A stretch of DNA of 64,000 nt from JAVBLV01 sp031553195. Its GTDB lineage: Bacteria > Bacteroidota > Bacteroidia > Bacteroidales > P3. Below the pieces are notes generated by a model, which had not been told where the DNA came from, searched no databases, and saw only the letters and a list, made by a program, of their open reading frames with translations. The DNA lies in the NCBI GenBank assembly GCA_031553195.1, contig JAVBLV010000004.1, positions 19,159 through 83,158 on the forward strand. Reading direction: 5' to 3'. This document shows, piece after piece, positions 33,399 through 41,933 of the stretch; position 1 is the stretch's first letter, and each line of letters begins with the position of its first letter. The position numbers were made by a program, and so were the translations under genes.

Positions 33399-33585
33399 CG
33401 ATAAGACCAAAGACAATAAGGTAATACAAATGCTTGACTTAAAAAAAAGCACAGATGTTCCATTCGTATTTAAGGATTTAGGAGAAGAAGAAGCCTTGGA
33501 AATACTATATTTCGAAGAAAGCAACATTCATAGCGGGGGAATTATTGTGAATTCATTTTATCGATGTTTTTGTTTGAATGATTAG
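33391..33585 (+). CDS. small GG-containing protein between maturases, unit 2
   Basis: 64 residues, 8-bp overlap with the ATP-grasp gene and 3 bp before the SPASM gene. Acidic middle (FKDLGEEEALEILYFEESN) resembling a leader, then HSGG and a short tail IIVNSFYRCFCLND with two Cys. The layout resembles a GG precursor with a 14-residue core. Same genomic slot as the 72-residue protein of unit 1. Confidence 0.62.
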   Translation: MNNDKTKDNKVIQMLDLKKSTDVPFVFKDLGEEEALEILYFEESNIHSGGIIVNSFYRCFCLND

Positions 33586-33588
33586 ATT

Positions 33589-34602
33589 ATGGAACTGGAA
33601 AAATTATTTTTTCGACTATATGCTCATAGTATATTAGTAGCAGGAGCAAAAAAATATATGATTTACGATATTTTACTAAATCGTTATAAATACATTCCTC
33701 AATTACTATACTCGGTATTGGAAGATCTCGAAACTCTTAGCATTGAAGAAACAAAGAGGAAATATAACAATGAAATAGATGAGGGTATGGATACATATTT
33801 AAATTTTCTAGAAAAGAATAATTGGGGATTCCGTACCAAGAATATTGAATTATTTCCCAAATTGAATTTAGAATATGAAACACCGCTTCTGATTTCACAT
33901 GCATTGATTGATATCTATTCTATTTCCGAACAAAAAGAATTACTACAAAAGTCTATCGAAGAACTAACCCAAATAGGTTGTGAACAGGTATTACTTATTA
34001 TTGAGAAAATCGACACTTTAGAAGACATTCGTGTTATTGGAAATGCAATTAAAAATACTTCCTTTGCTTCTGTAGAAATAAAATGTATATACAACCAAAT
34101 AATGGATAAAACATGGATGAATGACTTAAAAATCGTATTAGAAACCAATAGAAGGATAAGAAAAATAAAAGTTTACAATTCGCCATATGATAAAGTAATC
34201 ACATCTCCCAAAATAGCCCCCGCCAAGATTTTTATCAGAAGAAAAGAATTTGATAATTGTAAAATTTCGAAACCATGTTTTTTTATTAATCAGTCATTTT
34301 TTATTGAAGCTAAAAATCGGAATTCATGTTTAAATGGGAAAGTATGTATAGATAGGTTTGGGAATATAAAGAATTGCTTAAACATGAATGCGAATTATGG
34401 AAATATTGACCAACAGAGTATAAGGGATGTGATATTAAATACCGACTTTCGATCTGTTTGGATGATTACAAAAGACAACATAAAAGTTTGTAAAGATTGC
34501 GAGTACAGGTATCAGTGTCAAGATTGCCGGGCATTTACTGAAGACTCTGATGATTTATATTCTAAACCTTCATTTTGTAAATATAATCCGTACCATGAAT
34601 AA
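33589..34602 (+). CDS. gwsS: SPASM-domain peptide maturase (grasp-with-spasm), unit 2
   Basis: 337 residues. Like its unit 1 counterpart it has no radical SAM CxxxCxxC but has SPASM cysteines: LNGKVCIDRFGNIKNCLNM, VCKDCEYRYQCQDCR and CKYNPYHE at the end. It should act with the unit 2 ATP-grasp enzyme. The stop overlaps the next gene's ATG (ATGAATAA). Confidence 0.87.
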   Translation: MELEKLFFRLYAHSILVAGAKKYMIYDILLNRYKYIPQLLYSVLEDLETLSIEETKRKYNNEIDEGMDTYLNFLEKNNWGFRTKNIELFPKLNLEYETPLLISHALIDIYSISEQKELLQKSIEELTQIGCEQVLLIIEKIDTLEDIRVIGNAIKNTSFASVEIKCIYNQIMDKTWMNDLKIVLETNRRIRKIKVYNSPYDKVITSPKIAPAKIFIRRKEFDNCKISKPCFFINQSFFIEAKNRNSCLNGKVCIDRFGNIKNCLNMNANYGNIDQQSIRDVILNTDFRSVWMITKDNIKVCKDCEYRYQCQDCRAFTEDSDDLYSKPSFCKYNPYHE

Positions 34603-35512
34603 GTATAAAATAACTTTGTTTCTAATAATACAATTTCTTGTTATGGCATCTTTATTTTCTCAGAATGAATGTTTTGAGAAATGGGAAGCCGATTCATTGC
34701 TAAAAACAGGAAATTATATAGAAGCAATAAAAAAGTATCAATCAAGTAACTATATAAGAGAAAATAGAGATAACCTTTATAGAATTTCTATTTGTTACTG
34801 TCAATTAAAGAATATTGATTCAGCGGGATATTATTTTAAGATGGCATTACGAAAAGGGTATTATCACCCTTACACAAATTTGAAACTTGAAAACGATTCA
34901 GCATTGTTGTGTTTAAAAGACCATAGAGATTATAATCTATTCATCATATCAGACTCAATTAATCAACAAAATTCATTTCGTAATTATAATGAAAATCTAA
35001 ATAGGCTATTCCTTGAGAGAAGGGAGAGGGATCAATGGGTAAGAAGCCAATCATTTGTTGATAGTTTGAGGAAGGAAAATAAATTGCATGAAATGAGTAA
35101 AATAGTCTTTTCTACAGACAGTATAAATATGTGCTTTTTAGACTCCATAATAGATTCACACAAACAATGGACGGGCTATGGTTTAATAGGTTCCAACGGA
35201 GATAACGCAGCTTGGTTAATTGCTCAACATGCAGATAGGTTTATTGATTTTCAAGAAAAGTGTTATGAATATTTATTAGAATCCTATCAAAACTACAATA
35301 CAAATCCCAATAATGTTGCATATTTGTATGATCGAATTATGATTAACAAAGGGCTAAAACAAAAGTATGGAACCCAAATGAGAATTATAGACGAAAAGGT
35401 TGAGTTTATCAATTTGGAGGATTTTGAAAATGTCGACAAATATCGTTCGTGCTTTATTTTACCCCCTTTGTCGACTTACAAAGAAATTTTAGAAAAGCGA
35501 TTTGTGAAATAA
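34595..35512 (+). CDS. exported TPR-like protein of RiPP unit 2
   Basis: 305 residues from the ATG at 34595, which overlaps the SPASM stop. Signal peptide MNKYKITLFLIIQFLVMASL ends near FSQ. Residues ~30-90 are TPR-like (EADSLLKTGNYIEAIKKYQS; YRISICYCQLKNIDSAGYYF). The later part (WTGYGLIGSNGDNAAWLIAQ, HADRF) resembles an uncharacterised domain in exported Bacteroidota proteins. Analogue of the gene at 28615; one per unit suggests a matched, precursor-specific partner. Confidence 0.72.
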   Translation: MNKYKITLFLIIQFLVMASLFSQNECFEKWEADSLLKTGNYIEAIKKYQSSNYIRENRDNLYRISICYCQLKNIDSAGYYFKMALRKGYYHPYTNLKLENDSALLCLKDHRDYNLFIISDSINQQNSFRNYNENLNRLFLERRERDQWVRSQSFVDSLRKENKLHEMSKIVFSTDSINMCFLDSIIDSHKQWTGYGLIGSNGDNAAWLIAQHADRFIDFQEKCYEYLLESYQNYNTNPNNVAYLYDRIMINKGLKQKYGTQMRIIDEKVEFINLEDFENVDKYRSCFILPPLSTYKEILEKRFVK

Positions 35513-35535
35513 GAAAATATAAAGATATTTACGAA

Positions 35536-36051
35536 GCCTCGCAAGCTTAAAACAGTAACTATATAATCAAAATTACGGTTTTCACTAACATCAAATAGAA
35601 ATATGAAAAGCAACAAAATTTTTATACCATGGAGGCTTAGCCTATTTTGGCTATGTAAAACAAATTGGTGCATAACAGCTACTGCAATCGTGTGCGTCTG
35701 TTTGTAGTAGCGGTAAATAAGGCGTCAATGCAGGGAAAGGTAAAACTTGAGGTACTAATTCAGAAATTACCCAACCCTGCCACCAGACGCCTAAGGCATT
35801 GGAAAAGAATATTTCCTTTTATATCATAAAGTTTGTAATGCTATAGCACACACAAATGCAAAGTTATAAATACTCTGCAATATACAAACCGAAAGCACTC
35901 TTAAAATTAAGGATGTCCCTTGCGATAACAGGGCGTTTATTCTTAAAGCTATGGGGAATAGACAGTAATAAACGGTAAGTTATATTGTGCAAGGTGCCGA
36001 TAAAATGAGCAGCTGTAGCAAAAGCGGGTGCCGAAAAGCTTTATGAGTAGG
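35536..36051 (+). promoter_or_regulatory. candidate structured leader RNA C, before precursor 3
   Basis: 516 nt. Starts GCCTCGCAAGCTTAAA, as leader B, and ends GCGGGTGCCGAAAAGC then TTTATGAGTAGG, as leader A. Closing pairs AAGCTT/AAGCTT and CCT/AGG. Inside is a strong nested stem: GCGTCTG (35694-35700) with CAGACGC (35784-35790), GCAGGG (35730-35735) with CCCTGC (35775-35780), GGTAA (35739-35743) with TTACC (35767-35771). No protein on either strand. 21 nt to the precursor ATG. Confidence 0.6.
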
Positions 36052-36072
36052 GAATTTCAATATATAATTAAA

Positions 36073-36411
36073 ATGGAAAAGAAAGCATTAAAATTAGAAT
36101 TCATTGAAAATGGAAGATTAACCAATGGTGAAATGAGCCAATTTTTGGGAGGTGTTGATAGTACAACATATCAAGACTGTACTAAGTCTGGTCCTGGTAT
36201 CTGTTCTAATGTTAAGGGAAATGTATTCACTATAACTGCAAATTGTACACACAATTTGTACACATGTCGCACAGAAATGCAATTTTGCACAGGTGTTAAT
36301 GATCTTGCAACATGCGCAGGGTTGCCTTCTGATACAAAACAAGTTGTAAGAACTAGTATAGTAAGCGTAATGGAAAGTGTATCCTTAGGGGGGCAATTGT
36401 CAAGATTCTAG
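36073..36411 (+). CDS. RiPP precursor 3 (GG leader, six-Cys core)
   Basis: 112 residues from the ATG at 36073; an in-frame ATG at 36028 is in the leader RNA and rejected. Leader MEKKALKLEFIENGRLTNGE ends FLGG (~27). The core holds six Cys spaced 8, 14, 7, 7 and 10 residues, spanning 47 residues, with many Thr/Ser. Followed by a complete radical SAM/SPASM enzyme, this predicts thioether cross-links (sactipeptide- or ranthipeptide-like). The six-Cys span recalls SCIFF peptides of Firmicutes, but sequence similarity was not tested. Confidence 0.82.
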   Translation: MEKKALKLEFIENGRLTNGEMSQFLGGVDSTTYQDCTKSGPGICSNVKGNVFTITANCTHNLYTCRTEMQFCTGVNDLATCAGLPSDTKQVVRTSIVSVMESVSLGGQLSRF

Positions 36412-36425
36412 TTGTGGTATAAAAT

Positions 36426-36470
36426 AAAAATCATGGAGTTAGTCATTAATGATTATGCTCCATGATTTTT
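36426..36470 (+). terminator. hairpin after precursor 3
   Basis: AAAAATCATGGAG (36426-36438) / CTCCATGATTTTT (36458-36470), 13-bp perfect stem ending in T-run; likely partial terminator between precursor and maturase. Confidence 0.75.
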
Positions 36471-36498
36471 ATTAGTAAAATATTTAAGAATTATCAAT

Positions 36499-37806
36499 AT
36501 GAAAATATCAATATACACAACTTTGATAACACATGAAAAAGGATACTTTATCTATAACTCCTTTAGTAATAGCTTAGCCAAAATAGATAAAGATTTGTTT
36601 CTGAAACTTGAAAGTTTTAAAAATAAAGACTTTTCAGAACAAGATTTGAATGAAGATGCGGATACTGTAAAAAGTCTAAGAAATGCTTTCATTATTACAG
36701 ATAACCCTAAAAACGATTTATTGCAATATCAAGCAACTACATGGGGACGGAGACGTGTTGACGATGTCTATAACATAACCATAGCCCCTACAATGGATTG
36801 CAACTACAACTGCTACTACTGTTTTGAAGAACAAGTAAAAGAATACATGTCTGATGAAATAATAGAACGGATTGCCAAATATATGAATAGCTTACCCAAT
36901 AAGTGTCGTCTCAATTTCACATGGTTTGGTGGTGAGCCGCTCTTGGCATTTGAACAAATGAAAAAGCTAAACCAAAGTTTGAGTATGCCTGAAGATATAG
37001 ATACAGATTATTGCATCATTACCAATGGCTACTACATGAATGAGGCTGTAATCGATGAATTACATAATTTACATATCAAAACAATACAATTGTCTATAGA
37101 TGGTTTATATGAGGATTACAATCAAGTTAAATGTATGAAAAACGATAAGCGTTGCTTTGATACCATACTGAAAAATATAGATTATTTTGCAGCTAAACAT
37201 AAGGATATAGCTATGCATATAAGAGTAAATATGGATAATAATACGAAAGATGATTTTCTAAACATCGTACATTTTTTTTACCAAAGGTATCCTGAAAATC
37301 AAAACATCAAACCATACGCTGCATTTTTAAAAAATATTGGCAACGCTACACCGGAATCTTGCGCCTGTGATTTTTCAAGTGGTACTGATAAAATGCAATT
37401 TGCTCTTGATATGTTTCAGAAAACAAATAATAAATATTTTTTGTATCCGCAGAATAATTTCAGCGAGTGCGCCGTACGCAACCACAATTCGTGGGCATTT
37501 GGTCCCGATGGTTCTGTGTACAAATGTTGGGAAAATATAGGTAATAGAGAGAATAAAGTAGGATTTATTGATGAAAATGGATATATCCAAATAACCGATA
37601 ATTTAAAACTGACACGCTATATGTATGGTGCAGATCCTTTATGTAATGAAGATTGCAGAGGCTGTTTTTATCTGCCTATATGTTATGGCGGTTGTCCACA
37701 TCAACGAATTTTAGAAGAATTTGAAAATGCTCCCATTCAACAATGTGCCAAAGATTGCGGATATATTGAACAATATATTACAGCATTAATTAATGCAACA
37801 CCCTAA
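36499..37806 (+). CDS. radical SAM/SPASM peptide maturase
   Basis: 435 residues. The radical SAM motif is CNYNCYYC at ~100, followed by the SAM-binding FTWFGGEPLL. The C-terminal SPASM region binds auxiliary clusters: CNEDCRGCFYLPICYGGCPH and CAKDC. The N-terminal ~90 residues probably bind the leader peptide. This architecture makes carbon-sulfur or carbon-carbon cross-links in RiPP precursors; the substrate is almost certainly the six-Cys peptide 88 bp upstream. Unlike the two SPASM proteins before it, it has all catalytic cysteines. Confidence 0.93.
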   Translation: MKISIYTTLITHEKGYFIYNSFSNSLAKIDKDLFLKLESFKNKDFSEQDLNEDADTVKSLRNAFIITDNPKNDLLQYQATTWGRRRVDDVYNITIAPTMDCNYNCYYCFEEQVKEYMSDEIIERIAKYMNSLPNKCRLNFTWFGGEPLLAFEQMKKLNQSLSMPEDIDTDYCIITNGYYMNEAVIDELHNLHIKTIQLSIDGLYEDYNQVKCMKNDKRCFDTILKNIDYFAAKHKDIAMHIRVNMDNNTKDDFLNIVHFFYQRYPENQNIKPYAAFLKNIGNATPESCACDFSSGTDKMQFALDMFQKTNNKYFLYPQNNFSECAVRNHNSWAFGPDGSVYKCWENIGNRENKVGFIDENGYIQITDNLKLTRYMYGADPLCNEDCRGCFYLPICYGGCPHQRILEEFENAPIQQCAKDCGYIEQYITALINATP

Positions 37807-37889
37807 TAACATATATAATTCCCCTGAGTTTTAGCAAAAGCACACCAAATAAAATAATTATAATTCAACAACATATCAAATTATAACCT

Positions 37890-39488
37890 ATGAAAAAAAT
37901 CATTCTTCTTTTCCTCATTACTTGCTTATATTTAGCCGCAGAAGCTCAAAAAACTAAACAGAAAACTCCTAAAGCCCCCTTTAAAATTACGCAGCAACAA
38001 ATGTATGAAGATTTCGACCAGTTTTTATATATTATTGAAACTTACAATGCACAATGGGAAATAAGAAAAGAGCATACCAATTATGATATGCTTGCCATTT
38101 TAAAGCAACGGCGAGAGCAAATAGCACACATCAAAAACTATTGGGAATTTATTGATTTTATGGATATAAATTTGGATTATATTTTGGATGTTCATGCCGC
38201 TCGAAGAGAAGTGTATTATGATATACCTAATCCCCGATATGCACCCGGGCAAAGTTTCTACGATTCTACCTACATCGCTGCCATATCCACCGGTATTAAA
38301 CAGTATTCAGCACAAGCCTCTGCAAAGACATCTTATAAAGATTGGCTTCAGAGTATAGCAGCCAATTATTTAGATGGGCATTATTATATGAGGGCGCATT
38401 TTACTTTTAAAAATGCATACACAGGCGATTCTATATGTTTTCAAAATGCAAGAGTTATTGCATACGATTATCAGCCCATTGATTTATATGCAAAAAGTCT
38501 GATAGGCAAACTGCCTCCACATCGCATACGTTGGGATTTTGCCCAACAAAAATACTATACCGATATGCTCATGGTACGTTTTAATAAAACATTGAAGGTA
38601 GAAGACGAAACAGGAACTATCTATGAATTTATTCCCAATCACTATGGTATTCAAATGCAAAAAGCTGCTAATAAAGACATTCGGGAAAATATGGACAAAT
38701 ACCTTGCCCGATATAAAAAATGGGAACCTCAACGCATAGCCTATTTGCCCGGACAAAAAATACTCTACATCTATACCCAAATGATGGATTGGCAGGAGAA
38801 TTATAATTTGATTGATTCTATAAAAAAAGAAGGTGCAGGAAAGCCTATTGATAAAATAGTGATAGATGTTCGGGGAAATGAAGGTGGTGGAGATGGATTT
38901 TGGGTGTCTATGCTATCTGCTATTATAAAAGATACACTGCATTTTGAACAAAAGACGGCATTAAATTATAATGATGAAGTAAAAGCCTATTTCAATGCGG
39001 AGTTTCCGCCGGGAATGACCAAGGAATTTGTAATGCAAGAGATTCCAGTGTTGGGTAATAAAAAAATGCTTGTGCGTGAAAATGAACGTCATATAGAACC
39101 CGATAGCAATTCATTGAAATTTGCAGGGCAAATATATCTTTTTCAAGACAAAGACACCTATTCTTCGGGACACTCTTTCACTTCGCTGGCTCGGCAAATT
39201 CCACAATTGGTATCTATGGGCATGTCCACAGGGCACATGGCAGGTTTTGGCTTTAACCCATGGGGATTTCAACTTAAACATTCCAAATATACTTTCAAAT
39301 TCGAGCCTGCCATAGATTTGAGCAAGGCAGAGAAATGGGAAGATACTTTTCAATGTGTTCCCGAAATGGAGATAATTCCTACCTTACAAGAATTAGATGA
39401 TTATCGCACTTATCATGATATAATAGAACTTGATGAATTCTTGCTAACACGTGATTATTTATTTAAAAAAGTATTGGAAATGAAGTAA
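37890..39488 (+). CDS. S41-family (C-terminal processing) peptidase
   Basis: 532 residues with a signal peptide (MKKIILLFLITCLYLAAEAQ). The S41 fold is visible: VIDVRGNEGGGDGFW (~330) and the nucleophile region YSSGHSFTSLARQIP (~423). Tail-specific proteases cut exported proteins near their C-terminus. In this locus it may trim the modified peptide or degrade host or competitor proteins in the periplasm. It has no PDZ domain that I can see, and an N-terminal domain of ~170 residues that I do not recognise. Confidence 0.82.
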   Translation: MKKIILLFLITCLYLAAEAQKTKQKTPKAPFKITQQQMYEDFDQFLYIIETYNAQWEIRKEHTNYDMLAILKQRREQIAHIKNYWEFIDFMDINLDYILDVHAARREVYYDIPNPRYAPGQSFYDSTYIAAISTGIKQYSAQASAKTSYKDWLQSIAANYLDGHYYMRAHFTFKNAYTGDSICFQNARVIAYDYQPIDLYAKSLIGKLPPHRIRWDFAQQKYYTDMLMVRFNKTLKVEDETGTIYEFIPNHYGIQMQKAANKDIRENMDKYLARYKKWEPQRIAYLPGQKILYIYTQMMDWQENYNLIDSIKKEGAGKPIDKIVIDVRGNEGGGDGFWVSMLSAIIKDTLHFEQKTALNYNDEVKAYFNAEFPPGMTKEFVMQEIPVLGNKKMLVRENERHIEPDSNSLKFAGQIYLFQDKDTYSSGHSFTSLARQIPQLVSMGMSTGHMAGFGFNPWGFQLKHSKYTFKFEPAIDLSKAEKWEDTFQCVPEMEIIPTLQELDDYRTYHDIIELDEFLLTRDYLFKKVLEMK

Positions 39489-39658
39489 TTTGAAAAGTTT
39501 ATGTTTTTAGAATGTTCTGTGAATTTTTCATAAACTCTAACACATCAAAGTATTATATTAAAACTTGTATTCAATTTGATTATAAATAACTAGAAAAAGG
39601 AAAAAATAAAGCTTTAAACCTGATTATAAAGAAATTAAAATTGATAAAATTCATATAG

Positions 39659-41887
39659 ATGATAAAAAATTTCCCTTTTCTCCACCAACCTGACCAAATG
39701 GATTGTGGGGCTACTTGTTTAGCAATGGTAGCCAAACATTATGGTAAGAACAACACTATCCAAAGGCTTAGGGAAATGTGTTCAGCTACCCGTGCAGGCG
39801 TAAGTATGTTGGGCATAAGCGATGCAGCGGAAAAACTGGGATTTAAAACCTTGGGGGTACGTATCTCTTTTGAGAAATTAGCCGAAGATGCTCCATTACC
39901 CTGCATTGTGCATTGGAGGCAGGAGCATTTTGTAGTCGTTTATAAAATCAAACTTAAAAAAGGGAAAACGTCAACTAATCAACTTCCTGAAGGAACTGTA
40001 TATGTAGCAGATCCCGGACATGGGTTAATTCAATTTACTGTTCAGGAATTTTGCAATAATTGGCTAAGCACTAAAAAAGATGGTGAAGAAGAGGGTGTTG
40101 CTTTGCTTTTGGAGCCTACGCCTGAATTTTACGAACAAGAAGATGAAAAATCAGACAGGACAAAATTTTCTTTTATCTTTCGCTATCTCAAACCCTATCA
40201 AAAACATATCATTCAATTGTTTTTGGGCTTATTGTTAGGCTCCTTGCTACAATTGATATTTCCATTCTTAACCCAAAGCATAGTCGATTATGGTATCAGT
40301 AATCAAAATCTCAGTTTTGTAACTCTTATTTTAGTTGCCCAATTGATATTATTTACCAGCCAAACCGTAGTGGAGTTTATCCGAAGTTGGATATTGTTGC
40401 ATATCACCGCACGTATTAATATCTCCATGATTTCGGACTTCCTTATCAAACTTACAAAGTTACCTATCCGTTTTTTCGATATTAAAATGATAGGCGATAT
40501 TATGCAGCGGATACATGACAATTCACGTATTCAAAGTTTTCTTACTTCCAGTACGCTTAATACCTTATTCTCTTTTGTCAATCTTATTATATTCTCTATT
40601 GTATTAGGTATCTATAGTTTGAAAATATTGGGTATTTTCTTTTTGGCAAGTGCCCTGTATGTGCTTTGGATTGTCATTTTCCTAAAGAAACGGAAAGAAT
40701 TGGACTACAAACGCTTTGCCCAAGCCTCGGCAGAACAAAGTAATTTGTATCAACTCATCACCGGAATGCAGGAGATAAAACTCAACAACTGCGAAAAACA
40801 AAAACGTTGGGAATGGGAGAATATCCAAGTCAAACTTTTTAAGGTAAGCATCAAAGGCTTAGCTCTTTCGCAATACCAACAAGCAGGCGGTTTTTTTATC
40901 GACCAAGCCAAAAATATTATTATTTCCTTTTTTGCAGCCCAAGCAGTTATTACCGGAAACATGACTTTGGGTATGATGATGGCTGTGCAATACATTATCG
41001 GGCAATTGAATTCGCCTATTGGTCAACTTATCGGTTTCGTACAATCGGCACAGGATGCCAAAATAAGCTTGGAACGTTTGGGAGAAATCCATAACCGCGA
41101 AGACGAAGAAGACCCGAACGAAAACAAAATAACCCTTTTGCCCCAAAAACGGGATATTGCCATTGAAAAACTTACTTTCCAATATGAGGGAACCCATAGC
41201 GAAACAGTCTTGGATGATATTAATTTGGAAATTCCAAGCGGTAAAATTACCGCTATAGTCGGTATGTCCGGTAGTGGTAAGACGACTTTGGTAAAACTGA
41301 TGTTGGGTTTTTACCCACCGGTAAAAGGCGAAATCAAAGTAGGCGAATACAATCTGCAAAATATCAACACCCATATTTGGCGTGAACACTGCGGAGCAGT
41401 GATGCAGGACGGTTACATCTTTTCCGATACCATAGCGAGAAATATCGCTGTAAGTGATGAAATTATCGACACCAATCGTTTACTTCATGCTGCACGAGTA
41501 GCCAACATTCAGGAAATGATAGAAGGCATGCCTTTAGGCTACAATACCAAAATCGGTCAAGAAGGGCAAGGAATCAGTCAGGGACAACGGCAAAGGATAT
41601 TAATAGCCCGTTCCGTTTATAAAAACCCTGATTATATCTTTTTCGACGAAGCTACCAACTCGTTAGATGCCACCAATGAACGGGTAATCATGGAAAATTT
41701 GAATGAATTTTTCAAGGGTAAAACAGTTGTCATTGTCGCCCATAGGTTAAGCACCGTAAAAAATGCCGATAACATCGTGGTATTGGAAAAAGGAAAAATG
41801 GTAGAACAGGGCACCCACAAAGAACTCACCGCTTTGAAAGGTGTGTATTATGAATTGGTAAAAAATCAATTGGAGTTGGGGAATTAA
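39659..41887 (+). CDS. peptidase-containing ABC transporter (C39)
   Basis: 742 residues in the usual order of bacteriocin exporters. The C39 peptidase (1-150) has Q-M-DCGATCLAMV (Cys ~17), a His in HWRQEHFVVVYK and VADPGHG. A six-helix membrane domain (~180-460) follows, then the nucleotide-binding domain: Walker A GMSGSGKTT (~535), signature QGISQGQRQR, Walker B YIFFDEA. It cuts after GG leaders and pumps the cores out. It is the only such exporter in the window and probably serves all three precursors. Confidence 0.95.
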   Translation: MIKNFPFLHQPDQMDCGATCLAMVAKHYGKNNTIQRLREMCSATRAGVSMLGISDAAEKLGFKTLGVRISFEKLAEDAPLPCIVHWRQEHFVVVYKIKLKKGKTSTNQLPEGTVYVADPGHGLIQFTVQEFCNNWLSTKKDGEEEGVALLLEPTPEFYEQEDEKSDRTKFSFIFRYLKPYQKHIIQLFLGLLLGSLLQLIFPFLTQSIVDYGISNQNLSFVTLILVAQLILFTSQTVVEFIRSWILLHITARINISMISDFLIKLTKLPIRFFDIKMIGDIMQRIHDNSRIQSFLTSSTLNTLFSFVNLIIFSIVLGIYSLKILGIFFLASALYVLWIVIFLKKRKELDYKRFAQASAEQSNLYQLITGMQEIKLNNCEKQKRWEWENIQVKLFKVSIKGLALSQYQQAGGFFIDQAKNIIISFFAAQAVITGNMTLGMMMAVQYIIGQLNSPIGQLIGFVQSAQDAKISLERLGEIHNREDEEDPNENKITLLPQKRDIAIEKLTFQYEGTHSETVLDDINLEIPSGKITAIVGMSGSGKTTLVKLMLGFYPPVKGEIKVGEYNLQNINTHIWREHCGAVMQDGYIFSDTIARNIAVSDEIIDTNRLLHAARVANIQEMIEGMPLGYNTKIGQEGQGISQGQRQRILIARSVYKNPDYIFFDEATNSLDATNERVIMENLNEFFKGKTVVIVAHRLSTVKNADNIVVLEKGKMVEQGTHKELTALKGVYYELVKNQLELGN

Positions 41888-41933
41888 CACCCCATCCGGC
41901 TTCCCCAAAGGGGAAGAGAAATACAAAACAGCT

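Noticed and set aside
30689..34602. Calling the two gws SPASM proteins radical SAM enzymes
   Set aside because: Neither has a CxxxCxxC motif; only SPASM-type cysteines are present.
27588..36051. Diversity-generating retroelement or group II intron as explanation of the leader regions
   Set aside because: No reverse transcriptase in the window, no template/variable repeat pair, and no recognisable intron domain V at the 3' ends.
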